A stretch of DNA of 20,787 nt from Lachnospiraceae bacterium. GTDB lineage: Bacteria; Bacillota; Clostridia; Lachnospirales; Lachnospiraceae. Position 1 is the stretch's first letter. Each line of letters begins with the position of its first letter. The DNA lies in assembly GCA_009774235.1 (NCBI GenBank), contig VSNJ01000061.1, positions 1 to 20,787 on the forward strand, written 5' to 3'. Made by a program: the position numbers and the translations under genes. The notes under the pieces are model-generated. The model ran no database searches, was not told where the DNA came from, and was given only the letters and a program-made list of their open reading frames with translations. Positions 9,246 through 16,469 of the stretch are shown in pieces.

Positions 9246-9987
9246 TTCCATTTCCTCCCATGCCAAGCATTGCCTTTGCCACTTCCAAATCATATGGATA
9301 TGTAAGCTTCATATTTGAAACCTCACCCTGCACCAACCTTACAGCCTGGCCTTTCATAGTACATATCTTTGCAGCATCTGTTAAAACCTGTTTTTCATCT
9401 GCATTAAGCGAATGGTAAAGCTCCCACAGCATCAAAGCATTAAATGACTGCGGAGTCTGCCCCTGGTACATATAACGGCGGTCTGGGATATCCCTGGCAT
9501 TGTTATTCCCATCACCTGTAACAATTGTGTCTGTTGCTGGGATAACTGTATCACATGCACCATATTCTCTAGCTGCCGCAACATTATCTTCTATAATCCT
9601 CATTGTAACAAACGGACGGACAGCGTCATGTGTAACAATAACTGTGCTGCTGTCAAGCCTGTCTGCTTCCTTTATGTAACGTATACCATTCATCAGGGTT
9701 TCATTCCTTGTATCCCCTCCCTCAGCCACTTCAACCCTGTTTTCATGCCAAGGTATATATTTCTTTAAAAGACTGCATGTATGCTGTAACCATTGTCCTG
9801 GAACTAATACAATTATTTTCTCAAAACCTGTATACATACAAAATTTTTCAACTGTATGTATAATAACCGGCTTGCCACAGAGGCTTATAAACTGTTTTGG
9901 TTTTTCAATATTGCCCATTCTTTGTCCTGACCCTCCAGCCAATACTAATGCGTATACATTACCCATTATTGCCTCTTGTTTTTTCAT
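9238..9987 (-). CDS. tarI: Ribitol-5-phosphate cytidylyltransferase, TarI-like
   Basis: An IspD/TarI-family nucleotidyltransferase, expected to join CTP and D-ribitol 5-phosphate to give CDP-ribitol and pyrophosphate. It has the CTP-binding loop LVLAGGSGQRMG (residues 14-25), KPKQF just after, VTHDAVRPF (118-126) and MYQGQTPQSF (173-182). MYQGQTPQSF and the coupled tarJ favour ribitol over the methylerythritol pathway. Two starts are possible: ATG 9987 with a strong AGGAGGG about 11-12 bases upstream, or ATG 9966 with GAGG five bases upstream, giving MGNVYALVLAGG and 242 residues, closer to typical TarI. The longer form is given; the shorter may be right. It follows the polyol-phosphate transferase by 17 bp and overlaps tarJ by 8 bp. 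Confidence 0.9.
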   Translation of the reverse strand: MKKQEAIMGNVYALVLAGGSGQRMGNIEKPKQFISLCGKPVIIHTVEKFCMYTGFEKIIVLVPGQWLQHTCSLLKKYIPWHENRVEVAEGGDTRNETLMNGIRYIKEADRLDSSTVIVTHDAVRPFVTMRIIEDNVAAAREYGACDTVIPATDTIVTGDGNNNARDIPDRRYMYQGQTPQSFNALMLWELYHSLNADEKQVLTDAAKICTMKGQAVRLVQGEVSNMKLTYPYDLEVAKAMLGMGGNGSA

Positions 9988-10004
9988 GGATGGTTCTGCC
10001 CTCC

Positions 10005-11252
10005 TTATTTCTTTCCAGGCTTTCTTATAAGCCTTGAAGCTTTCCTTAATATCCTTTCACAACTTCTCCCATCTGTATATTTCCACATCCTGGTACACAA
10101 CTCCCTGCGCTTTTCTTTATACTTTGCTGTAATATCTTGTCTTGAAAAAGCTTCTATTATTCCTTCCATAAGTTCATCCATTGTATAAGCACGGCTCTCT
10201 GGCATATAAATATCATATTCAAAATAACAGTCCCTTGTGTACCTGCTGTATTCTTCCAGGTCATATGTAAAAAATACTGTTGGTTTGTCCAAAAGCAGAA
10301 AATCTGTATATACCGAAGAATAATCTGTTACAAGCATGTCTGCCATACCAAGCAGACAGTATGTATCCACTTCTGGACTGATATTGGTAATACATGAGTA
10401 TGAAAGTTTCTTAAACTTTGCTGCAAGCTCTGACTTAGGATGCAGTTTTGTATAGAAAACAAAGTTATTCCTCTCCAGGAAACTATTAAATTCCTTTAAG
10501 TCCATACATCTAAAAAACTTTTTTTCTGACTGCCTGAATGTAGGCATATACAAAATAATCTTCTTGCCAGCTCTTTTTACTTCTGATAACTGCATAACAG
10601 CGTCTTTTTCTTTTTTTGTATAAAGCACCATATTTTTACCACTTTCATATAGAGCATCATTACGTGGATACCCATCTATAATTACATGGCTTATGTCAAC
10701 ATTAAATGCTCTTGAAAATATAACTGCCATTTCTTTTGAAGACGCAAGAATATAATGTGAAGGCTTTTCATCTGACAACCTTCTTGGGAAATATTTCCAT
10801 TTTTCCCACAAATTCTTAGGATGCCTTACTTTATCAAACTTATTGTCATAATTAATTCTCTTATTACCTATCCCATGCCACAGATTTATTTTCACTGCAC
10901 CACCACTCTGCCAAAAATTAATATCCTTTGAATAATTATCAAAAAAGTACACCTTTGCACGTAATGCAAGCCATATACCCTTAACCGAATGATAATAGTA
11001 TGATTCATAACCATTACCCATTAAAAAAGATGCTATCTTTTTGTCATGGGTAATCCATACAGGCTGGATTCCAAACCTGTTCTTGTGCCTGCATGCATAT
11101 AAATATAAATATCTTGGATTATCTGCAAAACGTTTACCAAAACTGCTTCCAAAAAGCCACAACCCCTTATTCTTTGGCATAAAGAATGATATCCAGTATA
11201 CTGGCAGAAGGAACAGCTGCCCCCAGTATTTAAGCCAGTCTGCTATCTTCAT
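10005..11252 (-). CDS. CDP-glycerol/CDP-ribitol polyol-phosphate transferase (TagB/TagF/TarL family)
   Basis: A 415-residue member of the Glyphos_transf family, which transfers glycerol- or ribitol-phosphate from a CDP-polyol to a lipid-linked glycan at the inner face of the membrane. Visible motifs: LWLFGSSFGKRFADN, INLWHGIGNKRI (His about 126), DGYPRNDAL, ILYMPTFRQ, FYTKLHPKS and TDYSSVYTDFLLLDKPT. The hydrophobic, aromatic N terminus (WLKYWGQLFLLPVYWISFF) may sit on the membrane. At about 415 residues it is near TagB size and much shorter than TarL/TagF polymerases, so it may act as a primer transferase or a decorating enzyme. The frame opens at 11309, but a TTGATA-17-TATAAA promoter overlaps that region and GGAGGAGAGG lies just before ATG 11252, which fixes the start. 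First gene of the left operon; next to tarI/tarJ, ribitol is the likely polyol. Confidence 0.88.
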   Translation of the reverse strand: MKIADWLKYWGQLFLLPVYWISFFMPKNKGLWLFGSSFGKRFADNPRYLYLYACRHKNRFGIQPVWITHDKKIASFLMGNGYESYYYHSVKGIWLALRAKVYFFDNYSKDINFWQSGGAVKINLWHGIGNKRINYDNKFDKVRHPKNLWEKWKYFPRRLSDEKPSHYILASSKEMAVIFSRAFNVDISHVIIDGYPRNDALYESGKNMVLYTKKEKDAVMQLSEVKRAGKKIILYMPTFRQSEKKFFRCMDLKEFNSFLERNNFVFYTKLHPKSELAAKFKKLSYSCITNISPEVDTYCLLGMADMLVTDYSSVYTDFLLLDKPTVFFTYDLEEYSRYTRDCYFEYDIYMPESRAYTMDELMEGIIEAFSRQDITAKYKEKRRELCTRMWKYTDGRSCERILRKASRLIRKPGKK

Positions 11253-11273
11253 TTTCCTCTCCTCCATAAACTC

Positions 11274-11302
11274 TTTATAAACATCCATAATATCTGTATC
11301 AA
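11274..11302 (-). promoter_or_regulatory. Sigma-A-type promoter of the left operon
   Basis: On the minus strand there is TTGATA (11302-11297), exactly 17 bases, then TATAAA (11279-11274). Each box differs from consensus at one position. The predicted RNA start falls near 11267, giving a short leader of about 15 bases that holds GGAGGAGAGG before the ATG at 11252. No other candidate in the upstream gap is as good. Confidence 0.6.
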
Positions 11303-11357
11303 AACACATACTGCATAATTAACAACTAAAAATGCCACTTTTTACTTCTTAATATAT

Positions 11358-11639
11358 ATTATGAGGTAATAATAACATAAATATATTATAATAACTTACT
11401 TATCAAAAACCTGGTATACTTGAACTGGCATATAATAATATACCCACATATGTAAAAATGCAATATATACACTATTCTAAAAATATACTCATATCTTGTA
11501 TTATGAGGTATTATAATGTAAAATAATTATACTAATGCTTTTATAAAATATGTTCCTTACTAATCTGGTTCTATGTATCTTATATTTTCATCAATAAATT
11601 AATATCTCTAAATACCATATAATATATAATTATGAGGTA
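11358..11639 (+). repeat. Three dispersed copies of an 11-bp motif, ATTATGAGGTA
   Basis: Exact copies start at 11358, 11500 and 11629, 142 and 129 bp apart, all on the plus strand. The flanks are not conserved. The GAGGTA core stands out from surrounding A/T runs, so three exact copies in under 300 bp is unlikely to be composition alone. Function unknown; a binding site or a remnant of a longer repeat are both possible. Confidence 0.55.
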
Positions 11640-11998
11640 CTGTTGTGAAAACTAAAAAGTATATCGGCAACTTTTCTTTTATCCTTAAGCAATATATTAA
11701 ATTTTTTTTAACCAAAAACTGCCAGTACCCTTTTTACAACGTATTTGTACATTTTCTACATCTCCGCCATAGTTATTATAAAGCATTATTCTATTTTACA
11801 CAAGACAAAATATAAAATTATATTTTTATTACATAAAAGGGATATTTGAAAATTGCTTTTAAGATTATATTAGTAATTTGCTTTACTTATCCATGTTATG
11901 TATGGGAAAATGCAGCTATCCATCTTGTCTATATGTAGTACTTCTTTTAGTTTTAAAATTATAATTACTATTTATAATACTTTATATATCAATTTCCA

Positions 11999-12058
11999 TG
12001 ATATCCATAAACTATTTGATATTTAAAAATTGTTGATATTTAACAGATTTTGTGATAT
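11999..12058 (+). promoter_or_regulatory. Phased TGATAT repeats and probable promoter zone of the cytidylyltransferase gene
   Basis: TGATAT occurs at 11999, 12017, 12034 and 12053 (steps of 18, 17 and 19 bp). The outer two extend to TGATATCC and the inner two to TTGATATTTAA. The third overlaps a possible -35 box TTGATA (12033-12038) with a weak -10 TATCCT 17 bases on; an alternative is TTGTGA with TATCAT. The start of transcription therefore cannot be fixed. Repeats set close to this phase could bind a regulator on one or two faces of the helix. Confidence 0.35.
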
Positions 12059-12108
12059 CCTTTAGAGGTTATATCATTATATTAATTCTATAAGAAAAGG
12101 GGCATTAT

Positions 12109-12822
12109 ATGGGTGATGTACTCGCAATTATACCCGCACGGAGCGGTTCAAAGAGTGTAAAAAACAAAAATATAAGATTAATAAATGGAAAACCTATGAT
12201 TGCATATTCTATTGGACATGCAAAGCAGGCGGCTTGTATAGACAGAGTAATTGTAAGTACAGACAGTGAAGAATATGCAGAGATAGCAAGAAAATATGGC
12301 GCAGAAACCCCATTTATAAGACCAGCACAATATGCAACAGACACAGCCCTTGATATAGATGTATTTGTCCATGCGCTTGAATTCTTAAAACAGTCTGAAG
12401 GATACTCTCCAGAACTTGTAGTACAGCTCCGTCCTACTTATCCTATACGCAGGATAAGTGATATTGAAAATATGGTCCAGTATATGAAAGACCACCCTGA
12501 TGTTGATTCTATGCGGTGTATAGCACCAGCAAAAGAAGTGGCGTATAAAATGTGGTTTAAAGATGAAGCAAATATGTTACATCCTGTTATGACTGATATT
12601 CCAGAATGTTATAATATGCCACGCCAGCAGCTTCCAAAGATTTATTACCAGAATGCATGTATTGATGTTGTAAGGGCAGATATTATCTTAAAAGAACACT
12701 CTATGTCTGGTAAAAAAATTGCTGGCTATGATATGGATGAGAACTTTGATATTGATACTGAAGAAGAATTCAAGGCTGCTGAACAATACCTTATTGAAAA
12801 AGGAAATAACAGCCAGCTTTAA
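12109..12822 (+). CDS. Acylneuraminate-type cytidylyltransferase (NeuA/LegF/PseF family)
   Basis: A 237-residue nucleotidyltransferase. Family members couple CTP to a nonulosonic acid (sialic, legionaminic or pseudaminic type) to give the CMP-sugar. Seen: IIPARSGSKSVKNKNI at residues 7-22, the CTP-binding loop with the conserved Arg and Lys; NGKPMIAYSIGHA; IVSTDSEEYAEIA; VQLRPTYPIR (a family position usually LQPTSPLR); IYYQNACIDVVR; and a closing FDIDTEEEFKAAE. This last D-x-D segment is typical of NeuA-like proteins. Which nine-carbon sugar is used cannot be told from this protein. AAAAGGGG is six bases before the ATG. The next plus-strand gene is a NeuB-type synthase 215 bp downstream, which supports a nonulosonate rather than a KDO role. 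Confidence 0.87.
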   Translation: MGDVLAIIPARSGSKSVKNKNIRLINGKPMIAYSIGHAKQAACIDRVIVSTDSEEYAEIARKYGAETPFIRPAQYATDTALDIDVFVHALEFLKQSEGYSPELVVQLRPTYPIRRISDIENMVQYMKDHPDVDSMRCIAPAKEVAYKMWFKDEANMLHPVMTDIPECYNMPRQQLPKIYYQNACIDVVRADIILKEHSMSGKKIAGYDMDENFDIDTEEEFKAAEQYLIEKGNNSQL

Positions 12823-12896
12823 TTTATTCTTCCAGGTATTTTCTGGCAAACTATAACTTATATATCGCAGAATTATATTAAATATGTTAAAATATT

Positions 12897-12945
12897 AAAA
12901 GGCACAATAATTACTATTGGGAGATAAAAATACCTCCAGCCTTTT
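12897..12945 (+). other. Possible hairpin between the two nonulosonate genes
   Basis: AAAAGGC at 12897-12903 pairs with GCCTTTT at 12939-12945, enclosing a smaller GGAG/CTCC pairing. The loop is long and no good U-run follows, so it is a weak terminator at best. It could be an attenuating or RNA-stability structure in the 215-bp gap. Confidence 0.25.
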
Positions 12946-12991
12946 ATATCCTTTTCCGGATTATAATAATTTTATATTAATAAAAAAGTAT

Positions 12992-13006
12992 CCTATATAA
13001 TATAGG
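12992..13006 (+). promoter_or_regulatory. Palindrome containing a -10-like TATAAT upstream of the synthase gene
   Basis: CCTATAT-A-ATATAGG is a 7-bp-arm palindrome. It contains TATAAT at 12996-13001, a perfect -10 box, but no good -35 box lies 16-18 bases upstream. It sits 32 bases before the synthase ATG. It may be an internal promoter with an overlapping operator, or a chance A/T palindrome closed by GG/CC. Confidence 0.3.
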
Positions 13007-13037
13007 GACATTTAAAAGATATTACGGAGGATTTGTA

Positions 13038-14531
13038 ATGAGCAGGATATTTGATGATTTATTTATATTTGAAATGGCAAACAGCCATCAGGGAGATGTT
13101 GAGCATGGTAAAGATATAATCCATGAAATGAGTAAGATTGCAAGAAAATACAATATAAAAGCGGCAGTAAAATTACAGTACCGTAATCTTGATAATTTTA
13201 TCCATCCAGACTATAGAGGACGTAAAGATGTAAACCATATCCCAAGATTTGAAAGTACAAGGCTTACATATGACCAGTTCAGCGAACTTGTAGCAGAAAT
13301 ACGTAATGAAGGCATGATTCCTATAAGTACACCTTTTGATGAAGATGGTGTAGACTGGTGTATGGACCAGGGACTTAGCATAATTAAGGTTGCCAGCTGC
13401 AGCTCACTTGACTGGCCATTACTTGAAAAAGTTGCATATACACATAAACCAATAATTATATCTGTTGGAGGAAGAACTATATCTGATATAGACAAGCTGT
13501 ATAACTATTTTACACATAAGAAATGTGAATTTGCATTTATGCATTGTATAGCAGAATACCCAGCACCAATCGAAAGATTACAGCTCGATTTTATAGATAA
13601 ATTAAAACGCCGTTATCCAGACAATGTAATAGGATATTCAGGACATGAAGACCCAGATGATAATATTATTCCTATGATGGCAGTTGCTAAAGGCGCTAAA
13701 ATATTAGAACGTCATGTGGGGCTTCCTACAGAAACAATTAAATTAAATGCATATTCAATGAATCCTGAACAGGCAGACAAATGGGTCAGTTCTGTCCTTC
13801 AGGCAAAAGAAATGTGCAAAATGAAAAAAGAAACTGAACGTTACATAAGCCAGGAAGAAATAGATTCATTAAATTCTCTTATGAGAGGTGTATACCTTAA
13901 ACATGATGTAGAAGAAGGGCAAGAACTTACAAGGGAAGATGTATTCTTTGCAATGCCAAACCATGACCGCCAGATGACAAGTGGTGAATTCTATGAAGGT
14001 GTAGTAACTAGCAAAGCATACAAGGCTAAAGAAGAGCTGCATGAAAAAAGACCTATTACTAATGCTAATCTTGCAAGAAGTGTAATACATGATGTAAAAG
14101 GTATGTTGTATGAAGCAAAAATCTATCTCGGAGACAACTTTGAAGCAGAATTGTCACACCATTATGGAATGAAACATTTCAGGCAGTTCGGTGCTATTAT
14201 AATAAGCATTGTAAACCGTGAATACTGTAAAAAACTTATAGCTGTGCTTCCAGGCCAGAAGCACCCTGTACATATGCATGAAATCAAAGAAGAAACATTC
14301 CAGCTTCTCTATGGTGACCTCCAGGTAGAAATAGATGGAACAGTTGTAGAATTAAAACCTGGAGATATCCAGACAGTGCTGCGTGGTACAAAGCATGCAT
14401 TTACATCAAGGACAGGGGCGGTATTTGAAGAAATTTCTACAACACATGTAATGAATGATTCATATTATGATGACCCACAGATTGCCAAACTTGACCCTAT
14501 TGAAAGAAAAACAAAAGTTTATAAATGGTAA
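13038..14531 (+). CDS. NeuB-family nonulosonic acid synthase fused to SAF and cupin domains
   Basis: A 497-residue, three-part protein. Residues 1-260 are a NeuB TIM barrel that condenses phosphoenolpyruvate with an N-acyl hexosamine: FEMANSHQGD (11-20), VKLQYR, ISTPFDEDGV, IIKVAS, HCIAEYPAP (169-177), GYSGHE (His203) and LERHVG (His226); both histidines match the metal ligands of known NeuB enzymes. Residues about 280-345 are a SAF/antifreeze-like domain (RGVYLKHDVEEGQELTREDV). Residues about 375-475 are a cupin: G-x5-HMH-x4-E-x6-G is complete (Gly406, His412, His414, Glu419, Gly426), and GDIQTVLRGTKH supplies the fourth ligand (His453). Classical NeuB proteins are about 340-350 residues and end after SAF. 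CGGAGGA lies 6-7 bases before the ATG. With the cytidylyltransferase it should make a CMP-nonulosonate; the exact sugar is unknown. Confidence 0.9.
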   Translation: MSRIFDDLFIFEMANSHQGDVEHGKDIIHEMSKIARKYNIKAAVKLQYRNLDNFIHPDYRGRKDVNHIPRFESTRLTYDQFSELVAEIRNEGMIPISTPFDEDGVDWCMDQGLSIIKVASCSSLDWPLLEKVAYTHKPIIISVGGRTISDIDKLYNYFTHKKCEFAFMHCIAEYPAPIERLQLDFIDKLKRRYPDNVIGYSGHEDPDDNIIPMMAVAKGAKILERHVGLPTETIKLNAYSMNPEQADKWVSSVLQAKEMCKMKKETERYISQEEIDSLNSLMRGVYLKHDVEEGQELTREDVFFAMPNHDRQMTSGEFYEGVVTSKAYKAKEELHEKRPITNANLARSVIHDVKGMLYEAKIYLGDNFEAELSHHYGMKHFRQFGAIIISIVNREYCKKLIAVLPGQKHPVHMHEIKEETFQLLYGDLQVEIDGTVVELKPGDIQTVLRGTKHAFTSRTGAVFEEISTTHVMNDSYYDDPQIAKLDPIERKTKVYKW

Positions 14532-14876
14532 AAATTTATATTAATATATTTATTTATGGCAATGATTTTAATAATAAACTTTGCCAGGGCTCTTTTATGA
14601 TTACGCCGTTTTCCTATTAATTAGATAGGGCAGTTATTTATATACAGCAAAGCAGGAAACTATAATATAGTTTCCTGCTTTTGTTTTTAATTTTTATTAA
14701 TTATCTTGCCAATACTTTTCCCAAAAACCAGGGTCTGATGTTAATTTCCAGAGTTATAATGCTTACAAACACTTCATTATTACAAATTTATAAATTGTTC
14801 CTGTCTTATCTCCTCTTTTTACATACCTGCTGTCCTATGCTGCACCAAAATTTATTACACTTGCCATCTATTCAGC
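14532..14876. other. Convergent intergenic region
   Basis: A 345-bp gap between the plus-strand synthase and a minus-strand gene ending at 14877. It contains the strong terminator at 14649-14690. A short plus-strand frame from 14681 would begin inside that terminator, has no ribosome binding site and looks non-coding. I see nothing else in it. Confidence 0.6.
14649..14690 (+). terminator. Rho-independent terminator of the nonulosonate pair
   Basis: A perfect 15-bp stem, AAAGCAGGAAACTAT / ATAGTTTCCTGCTTT, with a 3-base loop (AAT), followed by TGTTTTTAATTTTT. It lies 117 bp past the synthase stop. The U-run is only on the plus-strand side, so it should act mainly on plus-strand transcripts. 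Confidence 0.92.
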
Positions 14877-16253
14877 CTAATTAAAACCTCCATATTTTTT
14901 CCTGGCTTCTTTCCATTCTTTTTTTGATTTTTTATAATCTGAATATTTTGCATTTTTTACAACTAATTTTTCTATATCTTTATCATACTGCATATATATA
15001 TGCATATTACCAATATCTACTGAACGGTGTCCTATACTTATTGCTCTTACAAATTCTATCTGTATATTGCCATCTTTGTCTTTTGGGTATGAAATATCAT
15101 CTAAAGTATACAGGAAAACCTTCCCATGTTTTTTTGCCCATTTTTTACGGAGTTTGCCATTTTTCTTCCACATTCCCACAGGATTAATACAGCCCCATTC
15201 ATCTATTTTCTTATGAAGTGATTTCTCCCTATACCCACCATCTTTAATAACAGAAATAGTTTTAGAATACCCAATACATGGAAGCATTAATTCTGCTTTG
15301 TAATTATCTTTTAACTTTCCTTTAAACTCCAGGCGGTCTATAAAATCCCATCCAGGTTCCCACAAGTTTTTTTCCCAGTCACTATATGTTGCATAAATTT
15401 CTTCTATATTATGTTTATCCACATCAGCGTTATATAACCCAAACTCAATAGATTTATTGCACAAACAAGACACAAGTAGTTCCTGCACTCCGTCACCTGT
15501 CACATCAGCCACAGATAATCTCACCCACCTTGAATATAATGAAGGTAAATAGAAAGTTGTCTTTTTCTTATAAGAAACACCATTCTTATAATCAAGAATT
15601 ACAAAATAACTTTCATCGTACTTCTCATACTTTTCCAGTTTTGTTGTCACAAAAAGTACAAGACAGCTTCCCTGTACTTTCTTTTTCTTAATGCCTTTAT
15701 TTGTTTTTTTAGATATATATGATACCTTGCCAGATTTCTCTGTTATATTCCCTACTGCATAGGAGCTTACAAAAACAGGTCTGTCAAAACCAGCAAAAGA
15801 CAAATCTGTCCCAAGGTACAAATCCCCATTTTTTTTATACCATTTGCCAGCATCACAGATTTTTTTAACATCCTTCTTACTAAACAATGAAATAGAAACC
15901 TTTCCATCTGTTTTGGCAGGGTCTGGTATCACCACCTTTTCACCAAAACCAACACTCACATCTAGAAAACAGCTCTCAGAGCTGTAACTGTCCTTAATGG
16001 CTGCACTATCATTATCCTTAATGGCTGTACTTTGTATTTTACTATTAATAATTGCACTGTCACAATATTTATGTTGTGATAGTACAGCAATAAATGCCAT
16101 AAAAGCTATTATACCATAAAGACAATATAAAAATCTTTTTTCACAACTTTCAATAACAGAGATAACCATATGTATAATATTGTTTTCATTATATTTTAAT
16201 ACGAATTTCTCTAACACATTCTTTTTCCCCTTCCATATAACAATATATCCCAT
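14877..16253 (-). CDS. Membrane-anchored protein with VCBS/FG-GAP-like motif; N terminus shared with a nearby glycosyltransferase
   Basis: Unrecognised 458-residue protein. A short cytosolic N terminus (residues 1-40, LEKFVLKYNENNIIHMVIS) leads into one membrane span (about 41-60, FLYCLYGIIAFMAFIAVLSQ), then a Ser/Ala-rich linker with a repeated TAIKD/AAIKD and a lysine-rich body. LSVADVTGDGVQELLVS (about 247-262) is a calcium-loop-like VCBS/FG-GAP repeat (D-V-T-G-D-G), usually in extracellular proteins, so most of the chain is probably outside the cell. Residues 13-45 match the N terminus of the glycosyltransferase encoded around 19.4 kb in protein and DNA, which suggests the 5' end was acquired by recombination. 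The ATG at 16253 lacks a good ribosome binding site; a GTG at 16217 with AAGGGG nine bases upstream is a strong alternative start. Function unknown. Confidence 0.7.
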   Translation of the reverse strand: MGYIVIWKGKKNVLEKFVLKYNENNIIHMVISVIESCEKRFLYCLYGIIAFMAFIAVLSQHKYCDSAIINSKIQSTAIKDNDSAAIKDSYSSESCFLDVSVGFGEKVVIPDPAKTDGKVSISLFSKKDVKKICDAGKWYKKNGDLYLGTDLSFAGFDRPVFVSSYAVGNITEKSGKVSYISKKTNKGIKKKKVQGSCLVLFVTTKLEKYEKYDESYFVILDYKNGVSYKKKTTFYLPSLYSRWVRLSVADVTGDGVQELLVSCLCNKSIEFGLYNADVDKHNIEEIYATYSDWEKNLWEPGWDFIDRLEFKGKLKDNYKAELMLPCIGYSKTISVIKDGGYREKSLHKKIDEWGCINPVGMWKKNGKLRKKWAKKHGKVFLYTLDDISYPKDKDGNIQIEFVRAISIGHRSVDIGNMHIYMQYDKDIEKLVVKNAKYSDYKKSKKEWKEARKKYGGFN

Positions 16254-16261
16254 CTGCCTAT

Positions 16262-16340
16262 AGCCAAATATCCCTCAGCAGAGCTGGCGGGGCATGACCT
16301 GGCTTATTTTTAGCAAATATGCCCCAAGGGTATCTGGCTC
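16262..16340. repeat. GC-richer imperfect inverted repeat in the 216-bp gap
   Basis: Inner arms GGGGCAT (16289-16295) and ATGCCCC (16319-16325) are perfect. Outer arms AGCCAAATATCCCT (16262-16275) and AGGGTATCTGGCT (16327-16339) pair imperfectly. The stretch from 16262 to 16352 is clearly richer in G+C than its surroundings. It could be a dispersed repeat unit, a structured RNA leader of the minus-strand gene, or the relic of a former gene. No ribosomal, tRNA or riboswitch signature is recognised. Confidence 0.4.
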
Positions 16341-16469
16341 CGCAGGCACGCTAAGATTGTGCAAATAAATTTCATCTATTTCTGGCAAACTATTTTACTC
16401 CAATTTGAAAATGTCTGTTTTTAACTGGAAAACTAGGTATAAAATATATATCCTGGTGGTTTTTTATGG

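Larger units (their letters stand above)
11303..12108. other. Gene-free divergent intergenic region, very AT-rich, with short repeats
   Basis: About 800 bp between the minus-strand operon and the plus-strand cytidylyltransferase gene. I see no credible open reading frame, tRNA or known riboswitch. It contains three copies of ATTATGAGGTA (11358, 11500, 11629) and, next to the plus-strand gene, four TGATAT hexamers spaced 17-19 bp apart. The length and repeats suggest regulation, but the high A+T content lowers the weight of any single motif. Confidence 0.6.

Noticed and set aside
9238..9987. IspD of the methylerythritol phosphate pathway
   Set aside because: The GQTPQSF context, the overlapping tarJ and the neighbouring polyol-phosphate transferase all point to TarI instead.
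11359..11660. Mini-genes starting at the ATGAGG in each ATTATGAGGTA copy (Met-Arg-stop, and two 7-8 codon frames)
   Set aside because: No ribosome binding site precedes any copy, and the frames differ after the second codon, so translation is not supported.
11652..11675. AAAAGT/ACTTTT inverted repeat followed by T-rich sequence, as a terminator
   Set aside because: The stem is only six pairs, nearly all A-T, and no gene ends nearby.
14681..14884. Plus-strand 67-codon frame after the synthase
   Set aside because: It starts inside a strong terminator, has no ribosome binding site and overlaps the end of the minus-strand gene.
16254..16469. A known riboswitch in the GC-richer leader
   Set aside because: The nested repeats do not match any riboswitch consensus that I can recognise; kept only as an unexplained inverted repeat.
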